Positions 8,954 to 15,488 of a stretch of 64,000 nucleotides of DNA are shown here, one piece after another (positions within the stretch are counted from its first letter, which is position 1; every line of letters begins with the position of its first letter). Below the pieces are notes generated by a model that saw only the letters and a program-made list of their open reading frames with translations, was not told where the DNA came from and did not search any database. The DNA lies in contig CANLUH010000023.1 of NCBI GenBank assembly GCA_947494205.1, forward strand, positions 1 to 64,000, in the 5' to 3' direction. The position numbers were made by a program, and so were the translations under genes. The DNA comes from an uncultured Flavobacteriaceae bacterium (GTDB taxonomy: Bacteria; Bacteroidota; Bacteroidia; Flavobacteriales; Flavobacteriaceae).

Positions 8954-11710
8954 ATGGATAAATATTCCTTTTTAAACGCAGCACATACAGCATACTTTGC
9001 TGACCTATACGAACAATATCTAGAAAACCCAGATTCTGTAGAACCAAGTTGGAGAGCCTTTTTTCAAGGTTACGATTTTGGTAGTGAAAATTACGGATTG
9101 GAAGGAGAAATAGTAGAAGGTGTTTCTACTCAAATTCCAGAACATGTTCAAAAAGAATTTCAAGTTGTAAAACTAATAGATGGCTATAGAAATAGAGGCC
9201 ACTTATTTACTAAAACCAATCCTGTTAGAGCCCGTAGAAAATATGCGCCAACATTAGAGATTGAAAATTTTGGTTTATCAGCTTCCGATTTAAATACCAC
9301 ATTTAGCGCAGGTGACATTTTGGGGCTTGGGCCAAAAACATTACAGCAAATAATAGATCATTTAGAGTCTATTTATTGTGATGCTATTGGTGTAGAGTAT
9401 ATGTATATTCGAAAGCCAGAAGAAATACAATGGATTCAGAATAAGCTGAACATTAATGATAATCAGCCTAAATTTTCGGCAGACCAGAAAAAACACATTC
9501 TTAAGAAGTTAAACGAAGCTGTTTCTTTTGAAGGGTTTTTACATAAAAAATATGTCGGGCAAAAACGTTTTTCTCTAGAAGGAGGAGAATCTTTAATCCC
9601 TGCATTAGATGCTGTTATAGAAAAAGCAGCAAACTTAGGTGTTAAAGAATTTGTTATGGGAATGGCTCACCGTGGTCGTTTAAGTACATTAGCTAACATC
9701 TTTGGGAAATCTACAAAGGATATTTTTAGTGAGTTTGATGGTAAAGATTACGAAGAAAAAGTATTCGATGGGGATGTAAAATACCATTTAGGCTTAACCA
9801 GTAATCGTGAAACAGATTCAGGTAAAAAAATACACTTAAGTATTGCACCTAATCCATCGCACTTAGAAACAGTAGGAGCAGTAGTAGAAGGTATAGCGAG
9901 AGCAAAACAAGACAAGTATCATAAAGACGACTTTAGTAAAGTATTGCCAATAGTTGTACACGGAGATGCAGCAATAGCAGGTCAAGGTTTAATATACGAA
10001 GTTGTGCAAATGGCACAGCTAGATGGTTACCGCACTAATGGTACCATCCATGTTGTTGTAAATAACCAAGTAGGATTTACCACTAATTATTTAGATGCGC
10101 GATCAAGTACATATTGTACAGATGTTGGTAAAGTAACATTGTCTCCAGTATTACACGTAAATGCAGACGATGCGGAAGCAGTAGTACACGCTATGCTATT
10201 TGCATTAGATTTTAGAATGCAATTTAAGCGTGATGTCTTTATAGATTTGTTAGGCTATAGAAAGTACGGGCATAATGAAGGTGATGAGCCAAGATTTACA
10301 CAGCCAAAATTATACAAGGCTTTAAAGAACCATGCTAACCCAAGAGATATATACGTAAATAAATTAACTGCTGAAGGTGTTATAACAGAAGAATATGTTA
10401 AACAGTTAGAAGCAGATTATTTAAGTACTTTAGAAGAGAACTTAATAGATTCTCGAAAAGAAGATAAAACAGTAATTACACCATTTATGCAACACGAGTG
10501 GAAAGACTTTTCACGAGTAGATGAAGCAGAAATGATGAAAACTGTTGATACAACAACAACAAGAACGCAATTAGAAAAAATAACGAAAGTTATTTCTAAT
10601 CTGCCAGAAGATAAAAAGTTTATACGTAAGATAGAACGTATTACAGAAGCTAGGCAAAAAATGTTCGACGCTGATCAATTAGATTGGTCTATGGCAGAAC
10701 ATTTAGCTTATGGTACTTTATTAGAAGAAGGTTATAATGTTAGAATCTCTGGGCAAGATGTAGAACGTGGTACGTTCTCACACAGACATGCAGTAGTTAA
10801 AGTAGAAGATAGTGAAGAAGAAGTAGTATTATTAAATAATATAAGCGAAACACAAGGTGACTTCTATATTTATAACTCATTATTATCTGAATACGGAGTT
10901 GTAGGTTTCGATTATGGTTATGCTATGGCAAGCCCAAAAACATTAACTATTTGGGAAGCACAATTTGGAGACTTTAGTAATGGAGCACAAATTATGCTTG
11001 ACCAGTATATCTCTGCTGGAGAAGATAAATGGAAAACTCAGAATGGTTTAGTAATGCTATTACCTCATGGTTACGAAAACCAAGGTGCAGAACACTCTTC
11101 TGCTAGAATGGAACGTTACTTACAATTATGTGCAAAAGACAATATGTTTGTCGCCGATTGTACAACACCAGAAAATATGTTTCATTTGTTGCGTAGGCAA
11201 ATGAAGGTTGGCTATAGAAAACCATTAATTGTATTTACGCCAAAAAGTTTATTGCGTCATCCAAAAGCGGTGTCTACAGTAGATTCTTTTGTAAATGGAA
11301 GTTTCCAAACAATAATAGAAGACAAAGTAGCTTCCGAAGATAAGATTAAAACATTAGTATTCTTAACAGGTAAATTCTATTACGACTTAGAAGAGGTAAG
11401 AAAAAAGGAAGGAAGAGATGATGTTACTTTTGTAAGAATAGAACAATTATTTCCATTACCAAAAACAGAAATACGTAAGATATTAGAAAAATACAAACAT
11501 GTAGAAGATGTGGTTTGGGCACAAGAAGAACCAAGAAATATGGGAGCTTACAGTCACATGTTAATGCACTTAGACGAAGCAAAAACATTTAGAGTTGCTT
11601 CTAGAAGACCATATGGAGCACCTTCAGCAGGAAGCTCTACGCGTTCTAAAATACGTCATCAAGAAGTAATAGATTTTGTATTCGATAAAACAAAAAATAA
11701 TCAACGTTAA
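8954..11710 (+). CDS. sucA: 2-oxoglutarate dehydrogenase E1 component
   Basis: This is the thiamine diphosphate-dependent E1 subunit of the 2-oxoglutarate dehydrogenase complex in the TCA cycle. I start it at the ATG giving MDKYSFLNAAHTAYFADLYE (918 residues), as in other SucA proteins; an upstream TTG at 8924 would add ten unlikely residues. Landmarks are the N-terminal E2-binding tail, the active-site region FVMGMAHRGRL, the ThDP fold (VHGDAAIAGQG to VVNNQVGFTT) and the C-terminal transketolase-like domain with AEHSSARMERYLQL. It lies upstream of sucB with one small gene between. Confidence 0.96.
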   Translation: MDKYSFLNAAHTAYFADLYEQYLENPDSVEPSWRAFFQGYDFGSENYGLEGEIVEGVSTQIPEHVQKEFQVVKLIDGYRNRGHLFTKTNPVRARRKYAPTLEIENFGLSASDLNTTFSAGDILGLGPKTLQQIIDHLESIYCDAIGVEYMYIRKPEEIQWIQNKLNINDNQPKFSADQKKHILKKLNEAVSFEGFLHKKYVGQKRFSLEGGESLIPALDAVIEKAANLGVKEFVMGMAHRGRLSTLANIFGKSTKDIFSEFDGKDYEEKVFDGDVKYHLGLTSNRETDSGKKIHLSIAPNPSHLETVGAVVEGIARAKQDKYHKDDFSKVLPIVVHGDAAIAGQGLIYEVVQMAQLDGYRTNGTIHVVVNNQVGFTTNYLDARSSTYCTDVGKVTLSPVLHVNADDAEAVVHAMLFALDFRMQFKRDVFIDLLGYRKYGHNEGDEPRFTQPKLYKALKNHANPRDIYVNKLTAEGVITEEYVKQLEADYLSTLEENLIDSRKEDKTVITPFMQHEWKDFSRVDEAEMMKTVDTTTTRTQLEKITKVISNLPEDKKFIRKIERITEARQKMFDADQLDWSMAEHLAYGTLLEEGYNVRISGQDVERGTFSHRHAVVKVEDSEEEVVLLNNISETQGDFYIYNSLLSEYGVVGFDYGYAMASPKTLTIWEAQFGDFSNGAQIMLDQYISAGEDKWKTQNGLVMLLPHGYENQGAEHSSARMERYLQLCAKDNMFVADCTTPENMFHLLRRQMKVGYRKPLIVFTPKSLLRHPKAVSTVDSFVNGSFQTIIEDKVASEDKIKTLVFLTGKFYYDLEEVRKKEGRDDVTFVRIEQLFPLPKTEIRKILEKYKHVEDVVWAQEEPRNMGAYSHMLMHLDEAKTFRVASRRPYGAPSAGSSTRSKIRHQEVIDFVFDKTKNNQR

Positions 11711-11753
11711 ATACAATTGAAGTAGTATAACTTCAATTTAATACAATAGACAC

Positions 11754-12119
11754 ATGAAAAAAGGACTTTTAATTATTGCATTGTTATGTTTCTCACTAGG
11801 ATTTTCGCAATCTAGTGCAAATAAAAAAGCAGCAACCGATTTCCAAACTGCATATAATGCTTCTAACTTTGAAGCTATTTTTAATATGTATGATGCGGAA
11901 ATGAAAGCCGAAATGCCATTAGAAAGAACAATAGCATTTTACACTAGAATTAAAGCCTCTAGAGGAGAAATTAAAACAATGGAATATTATAACGTTAAAG
12001 ACGAAGCAGCAGTTTATAAAACGACATTTGCTAACGATGTTATGGATGTTCGTGTAAGCCTTAATCAAGCAAATAGTAAAGTTAGTGGTCTGTATTTAGT
12101 AGCACAACGAAGAAAATAA
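11754..12119 (+). CDS. Secreted DUF3887-like protein between sucA and sucB
   Basis: This 121-residue protein has a signal peptide of about 18 residues (ending in GFSQ) and a small alpha+beta domain. A helix with FQTAYNASNFEAIFNMYDAE is followed by strands ending in VSGLYLVAQRRK. The pattern resembles the DUF3887/NTF2-like fold. It lies 43 nt after sucA and 63 nt before sucB, so it is probably part of that transcript. Its role, outside the cytoplasm, has no obvious link with the dehydrogenase. Confidence 0.75.
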   Translation: MKKGLLIIALLCFSLGFSQSSANKKAATDFQTAYNASNFEAIFNMYDAEMKAEMPLERTIAFYTRIKASRGEIKTMEYYNVKDEAAVYKTTFANDVMDVRVSLNQANSKVSGLYLVAQRRK

Positions 12120-12182
12120 ATAAATTAAAATAAATTAGTCTAAAATTTAGAACAGACTTAAAATATATAAAATTATAGTACG

Positions 12183-13397
12183 ATGATTTTAGAAATGAAA
12201 GTGCCTTCTCCAGGAGAATCAATTACAGAAGTTGAAATAGCAGAATGGTTAGTTCAAGATGGTGATTATGTTGAAAAAGATCAAGCTATCGCAGAGGTAG
12301 ATAGTGATAAGGCAACATTAGAATTACCAGCTGAAGCTAGTGGAGTTATTACACTTAAAGCAGAAGAAGGTGATGCTGTAGCTGTAGGACAAGTTGTATG
12401 TTTAATAGACACAAGTGCAGCTAAACCAGAAGCAGGAGATGCTCCTGCTAAAACAGAGAAAAAAGAAGAAGCACCTAAAGTAGAGCAAGCAAAACCTGCT
12501 GCTACTGAATCTAAAACGTATGCTACTGGTACAGCTAGTCCAGCAGCTAAAAAGATTTTAGCAGAAAAAGGTATGGATGCTAGTGCTGTTTCTGGAACAG
12601 GTAAAGATGGTCGTATTACAAAAGAAGATGCTGTTAAAGCAGTACCATCTATGGGAACACCAACAGGTGGTAACCGTGGAACTTCTAAAAGTAAAATGTC
12701 TATGTTACGTCGTAAAGTAGCAGAACGTTTAGTAGAAGCTAAAAATACTACAGCAATGCTTACTACTTTTAACGAAGTAGATATGTCTCCAATTTTTGCG
12801 TTACGTAAAGAATATAAAGAAACCTTTAAAGCAAAGCACGGTGTAAGTTTAGGATTTATGTCTTTCTTCACATTAGCAGTAGTAAGAGCATTAAAACTAT
12901 ATCCAGCAGTTAACTCTATGATAGATGGTAAAGAAATGCTGTCTTACGACTTTGTAGATGTTAGTATAGCAGTTTCTGGACCAAAAGGATTAATGGTGCC
13001 TGTAATTAGAAATGCAGAAAACTTATCGTTTAGAGGTGTAGAGTCTGAAGTAAAACGTTTAGCATTAAGAGCAAGAGATGGTAAAATTACTGTAGACGAA
13101 ATGACTGGAGGAACATTTACAATCTCTAACGGAGGAGTATTTGGAAGTATGTTATCAACTCCTATAATTAATCCACCGCAAAGTGGGATTTTAGGAATGC
13201 ATAATATTGTAGAGCGACCAGTAGCAGTAGATGGACAGGTTGTTATACGTCCAATAATGTATGTAGCACTATCTTATGATCATAGAATTATTGATGGAAA
13301 AGAAAGTGTAGGTTTCTTAGTAGCTGTTAAGGAAGCTTTAGAAAATCCAACAGAATTATTAATGGATAATAATATTAAGAAAGCTTTAGAATTATAA
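12183..13397 (+). CDS. sucB: Dihydrolipoamide succinyltransferase (2-oxoglutarate dehydrogenase E2)
   Basis: This core E2 enzyme transfers the succinyl group to CoA. The N-terminal lipoyl domain carries the lipoyl Lys43 in the DKA motif. An Ala/Pro/Lys-rich linker (about residues 80-115) leads to the E1/E3-binding domain ([13 protein letters not shown] to GRITKEDA). The catalytic domain ends with the active-site motif HRIIDG, His367 and Asp371. The length of 404 residues is normal. It is the last gene before a strong bidirectional terminator. Confidence 0.96.
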   Translation: MILEMKVPSPGESITEVEIAEWLVQDGDYVEKDQAIAEVDSDKATLELPAEASGVITLKAEEGDAVAVGQVVCLIDTSAAKPEAGDAPAKTEKKEEAPKVEQAKPAATESKTYATGTASPAAKKILAEKGMDASAVSGTGKDGRITKEDAVKAVPSMGTPTGGNRGTSKSKMSMLRRKVAERLVEAKNTTAMLTTFNEVDMSPIFALRKEYKETFKAKHGVSLGFMSFFTLAVVRALKLYPAVNSMIDGKEMLSYDFVDVSIAVSGPKGLMVPVIRNAENLSFRGVESEVKRLALRARDGKITVDEMTGGTFTISNGGVFGSMLSTPIINPPQSGILGMHNIVERPVAVDGQVVIRPIMYVALSYDHRIIDGKESVGFLVAVKEALENPTELLMDNNIKKALEL

Positions 13398-13418
13398 TAA
13401 AGTAAAATAACGAATATA

Positions 13419-13452
13419 AAAAAGCGTAACTGTTAGCAGTTACGCTTTTTTT
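13419..13452. terminator. Bidirectional terminator between sucB and the small-RNA array
   Basis: The stem AAGCGTAACTG/CAGTTACGCTT has A runs on one side and T runs on the other. It can end sucB transcription rightwards and transcription of the small peptide gene 13484-13594 leftwards. Confidence 0.88.
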
Positions 13453-13483
13453 ATGAGTTTTTAATTTTTAATGTTCTGTTATT

Positions 13484-13594
13484 CTACGCGGTTAAAAAGA
13501 AACCAGCGACAATGTTAATTGAAATAACAATAACGGCAATAATCATAACACCTATGATTAAATTCTTGTTATTTTCCCCCTTAATTTTTTCCAT
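13484..13594 (-). CDS. 36-residue single-span membrane peptide (small ORF)
   Basis: The gene runs from ATG at 13594 to TAG at 13484-13486. The peptide begins with a charged, Lys/Glu/Asn-rich tail of about 11 residues and continues with a hydrophobic stretch of about 23 (LIIGVMIIAVIVISINIVAG, then FFLTA). That is one membrane helix with the N-terminus probably in the cytoplasm. It lies downstream of the fourth unit of the small-RNA array and has a terminator behind it, which supports a real transcript. There is no clear Shine-Dalgarno sequence, as usual here. Function unknown. Confidence 0.55.
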   Translation of the reverse strand: MEKIKGENNKNLIIGVMIIAVIVISINIVAGFFLTA

Positions 13595-13634
13595 AATATT
13601 AATATTTTCACACTTACTTCTTCTTTTTTGAAAA

Positions 13635-13693
13635 CTCTGCATCCTAGGATGCAGAGCAATCTCATAATTCTCCCTAAGAATTAAATTAATAGC
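13635..13693 (-). ncRNA. Array unit A: leader or small RNA upstream of the 36-residue peptide gene
   Basis: The predicted RNA starts near 13693. It shares the conserved start AAUGCUAUUAAU and the first hairpin with the other units (arms TAATTCT/AGAATTA, plus-strand arms 13665-13671 and 13677-13683; loop UAGGG). The second hairpin is a perfect 22 bp palindrome (13635-13656) followed by only four U, so it may be a leaky terminator. Read-through would reach the peptide gene at 13594. Ends are estimates. Confidence 0.5.
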
Positions 13694-13697
13694 ATTG

Positions 13698-13744
13698 TAA
13701 ATATAGAGTGATTAAATGAACTGTGAAATACGTATATCTACGTA
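13698..13744 (-). promoter_or_regulatory. Array promoter A with TACGTA-N4-TACGTA operator
   Basis: The -7 box on the minus strand is TATATTTA (13698-13705). The palindrome TACGTAGATATACGTA lies at 13729-13744, exactly 23 nt upstream. The palindrome centre would fall near -43, a class II activator position. The likely binder is the response regulator encoded at 14331-14972. Confidence 0.6.
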
Positions 13745-13905
13745 TTTTTTTTAGACAGTGATTATCTCTGTAAACCACTTATATCACTGGGTTTGTGTTG
13801 TTTTTTGAGGCTTTTTTGGCATAAAATTACATCAGGCATACTATCAGGTAAAACGCAGAATATCTAGTTTAGAGCAGTGAGGTTTATATAAAGCGAAATG
13901 ATTTA
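13745..13905. other. Spacer inside the array, no gene
   Basis: This stretch makes the distance between units A and B 285 bp instead of 154. I see no open frame of note. The plus-strand segment near 13793-13818 (TTTTTTGAGGCTTTTTT) resembles the terminator end of unit C in opposite orientation and may be a remnant of a lost unit. Confidence 0.3.
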
Positions 13906-13978
13906 AAATAAAAAAAGCTTCAAAACAAAAACTGTTCTGAAGCTTTTTATTGATTCTCCCTAAAAATCAATTAATAGC
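13906..13978 (-). ncRNA. Array unit B: predicted small RNA of about 73 nt
   Basis: The predicted transcript begins at the conserved AAUGCUAUUAAU. Hairpin 1 has a 6 bp stem UUGAUU/AAUCAA (13950-13955 and 13965-13970) and the loop UUUAGGGAG. Hairpin 2 is a Rho-independent terminator with an 11 bp stem AAAAAGCTTCA/TGAAGCTTTTT and a following T run. There is no credible open frame. The ends are inferred from the promoter and terminator, not mapped. Confidence 0.6.
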
Positions 13979-13982
13979 ATTG

Positions 13983-14029
13983 TAAAGATAAAAGTAATAT
14001 TTGAATTATGAAATACGTATATCTACGTA
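13983..14029 (-). promoter_or_regulatory. Array promoter B with TACGTA-N4-TACGTA operator
   Basis: The -7 box is TATCTTTA (13983-13990 read on the minus strand) and the palindrome lies at 14014-14029, with 23 nt between them. It is identical to the operators of units A and C over all 16 bases. Confidence 0.65.
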
Positions 14030-14054
14030 TTTTTTTGAAGTGTATAAAGTCTAT

Positions 14055-14132
14055 AAAAAAAGAAAAGCCTCAAAACAAAACAGCTTTGAAGCTTTTAATA
14101 ATCTCTTCTTGTGATTTCATTAATTTATTAGC
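14055..14132 (-). ncRNA. Array unit C: predicted small RNA of about 78 nt
   Basis: The start is AAUGCUAAUAAAUUAAU. Hairpin 1 pairs UUAAU with AUUAA and AAUC with GAUU, with a 2-nt bulge and the loop ACAAGAAGA. Hairpin 2 is a terminator with arms at 14063-14074 and 14085-14096 (AAAAGCTTCAAA type), then a run of T. A 16-codon ATG frame runs through it, but no similar frame exists in the sister units, so a structural RNA is the better reading. Confidence 0.6.
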
Positions 14133-14136
14133 ATTG

Positions 14137-14183
14137 TAAAGATAAATTGAATATTCGATCTGTGAAATACGTATATCTACGTA
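14137..14183 (-). promoter_or_regulatory. Array promoter C with TACGTA-N4-TACGTA operator
   Basis: The -7 box TATCTTTA (14137-14144) is separated by 23 nt from the palindrome at 14168-14183. The start is exactly 154 bp from the operator of unit B. Confidence 0.65.
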
Positions 14184-14212
14184 TTTTTTTGAAATTATTT
14201 TTTTAGGTAAAA

Positions 14213-14287
14213 AAACGGAAAAAGCTCCAAAACATCAGTGTTTTAGAGCTTTTATGATTCTTATAAAGAATTTTGAAGGTTAATAGC
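14213..14287 (-). ncRNA. Array unit D: predicted small RNA of about 75 nt
   Basis: This is the most divergent unit and the nearest to the response regulator. It starts AAGGCUAUUAA. Hairpin 1 is AUUCUU-UAU-AAGAAU (plus-strand arms 14257-14262 and 14266-14271). Hairpin 2 is a terminator with a 13-nt stem AAAGCTC(T/C)AAAAC-type at 14221-14252, followed by T runs. The loop of hairpin 1 lacks the GGGAG seen in A and B. Confidence 0.55.
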
Positions 14288-14291
14288 CTTA

Positions 14292-14337
14292 CAAAGGTAA
14301 AATGAAAATTCTGCTTAAAACTACGTAGAACTACGTG
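14292..14337 (-). promoter_or_regulatory. Array promoter D, operator overlapping the regulator stop codon
   Basis: A perfect -7 box TACCTTTG (14292-14299) lies 22 nt from a variant palindrome CACGTAGTTCTACGTA (14322-14337). The palindrome contains the stop codon (14331-14333) of the response regulator gene, so the array begins inside the end of that gene. Confidence 0.6.
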
Positions 14338-14972
14338 TTTTTTAATAAATCTTTATTTAAGTTGGCCCATATGGTTAATGCATGTCTAGATTTCTCTAAT
14401 TTAAGCTTCTTAATAATATTACTTCTATGCTTTTCTACGGTCCTTACAGAACTATTTAAAGATTCTGCAATCAGGCTACTGGTTTTGTTTTCCGCTAAGC
14501 CTTGAACAACTTTAATCTCTGTTTTTGTTAAAAGTTCTATTATAGTAGAATTAGTATATTTTAATTTAGAATTAAGGTAAGAAGCTATTTCTTCACTAAA
14601 GTATGGTTCTCCTCGTTTTACGTGTTCTATACAGTTTTCTATTTCCTCTACAGCAAACTCTTTTAATATATAGCCATAAACACCATAGTTTACTGCTTTA
14701 TCGTATAACTCTTCTTGATTATCGAAGGTAATTAATATAACTTTTGTACTAAGCTCATTTTTTTTGCATTCAGCTGCTATCTCTAAGCCTGTAAGAAAAG
14801 GCATTTGTATATCTAAAATAGCAATGTCTGGTTTGTGCTTTATAATAAGGTTATAAGCTGTTTGCCCGTCTTCTGCACTACCTACAATGTCGTAGCCTTT
14901 CGAGGAAATGTAGCCGCTCAATCCTCTTAACATCAGTGGATGGTCATCTGCAATAACAATAGATACACTCAT
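14331..14972 (-). CDS. NarL/FixJ-type response regulator
   Basis: This is a 213-residue two-component response regulator with a receiver domain and a LuxR-type DNA-binding domain. The acidic pocket is DD at residues 9-10, the phosphorylation site Asp54 lies in LDIQMP, and the conserved Lys is in GYILKE (about residue 110). The LuxR helix-turn-helix covers about residues 145-200 (LTKTEIKVVQGLAENK then VRTVEKHRSNIIKKL). There is no histidine kinase gene nearby, so the partner lies elsewhere or the usual kinase is replaced by the CHAT protein system upstream. The minus-strand sequence just before its ATG is UUUAUUCUCCUUA, complementary to the loop of array RNAs A and B. It very probably activates the array downstream. 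Confidence 0.93.
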   Translation of the reverse strand: MSVSIVIADDHPLMLRGLSGYISSKGYDIVGSAEDGQTAYNLIIKHKPDIAILDIQMPFLTGLEIAAECKKNELSTKVILITFDNQEELYDKAVNYGVYGYILKEFAVEEIENCIEHVKRGEPYFSEEIASYLNSKLKYTNSTIIELLTKTEIKVVQGLAENKTSSLIAESLNSSVRTVEKHRSNIIKKLKLEKSRHALTIWANLNKDLLKNT

Positions 14973-15038
14973 TAAGGAGAATAAATTTAAAATTAGTATT
15001 TATTTATTATTCGATTTTTATGTTAATTATAACACTAG

Positions 15039-15488
15039 TTAGTTAAAGGGTTTTAAATATAGATATTTCTTTTCGTAATCAATAATTCCTTTCCCCTTTT
15101 TTAAAATATCTGCTCCAATTATACCATTAACAGCGCTTACTTCTTGATTTAAAAGAGCTGTGTTAATATGTGTAAGATCGAATAATACTAAAGACTTATT
15201 GTTTACTTTCCAACGTCCTATCTTAATAGTATTTCTTCTAGAAATTTGAGTTACCATATCTGTTGTGCCAGCACCAGCAGCTTTTATTTTAGAATCTTTA
15301 ACTTTTAAATTAAAGAGCGCAATATCTTCAAAGCCAATACAACTACTTGAAGCACCTGTGTCTAAAATAAATAGACCTTTAACATCGTTAATGGTTGCTT
15401 TTATTTCAAAATGATTGGTTCTGGTAAGTTTTAATTTAATTTTTTTATAGCCTTTGCTTAGTAAAAATTCTTGAAGTGTATTTTCCAT
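15039..15488 (-). CDS. Retropepsin-like aspartic protease
   Basis: This is a single-domain aspartic protease of 149 residues, the size of a retroviral-type protease that works as a dimer. The catalytic motif DTGAS is at residues 43-47 and the second family landmark is NGIIGADILKKG near residues 118-130. There is no signal peptide, so it should be cytoplasmic. Its first 44 nt overlap the end of the CHAT gene in another frame, and no later Met gives a complete domain, so the overlap is real. It lies between the CHAT protein and the response regulator (66 nt gap), suggesting a proteolysis-linked signalling operon. Confidence 0.85.
   Translation of the reverse strand: MENTLQEFLLSKGYKKIKLKLTRTNHFEIKATINDVKGLFILDTGASSSCIGFEDIALFNLKVKDSKIKAAGAGTTDMVTQISRRNTIKIGRWKVNNKSLVLFDLTHINTALLNQEVSAVNGIIGADILKKGKGIIDYEKKYLYLKPFN

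Noticed and set aside
12281-12871. 196-codon open frame on the minus strand inside sucB
   Set aside because: It lies wholly opposite a certain gene with full domains, and its low-complexity Ala/Ser protein is the mirror of the lipoyl linker coding bias.
13911-14290. Tiny ATG frames in array RNAs (six codons in B, 16 codons in C) as leader peptides
   Set aside because: Frames differ in length and sequence between units and are absent in D, while hairpins are kept in all four.
13629-14337. CRISPR array as an explanation of the 154 bp repeats
   Set aside because: Repeats are not constant 23-47 bp units with unique spacers. Each unit carries a promoter box and hairpins, and no cas gene is nearby.
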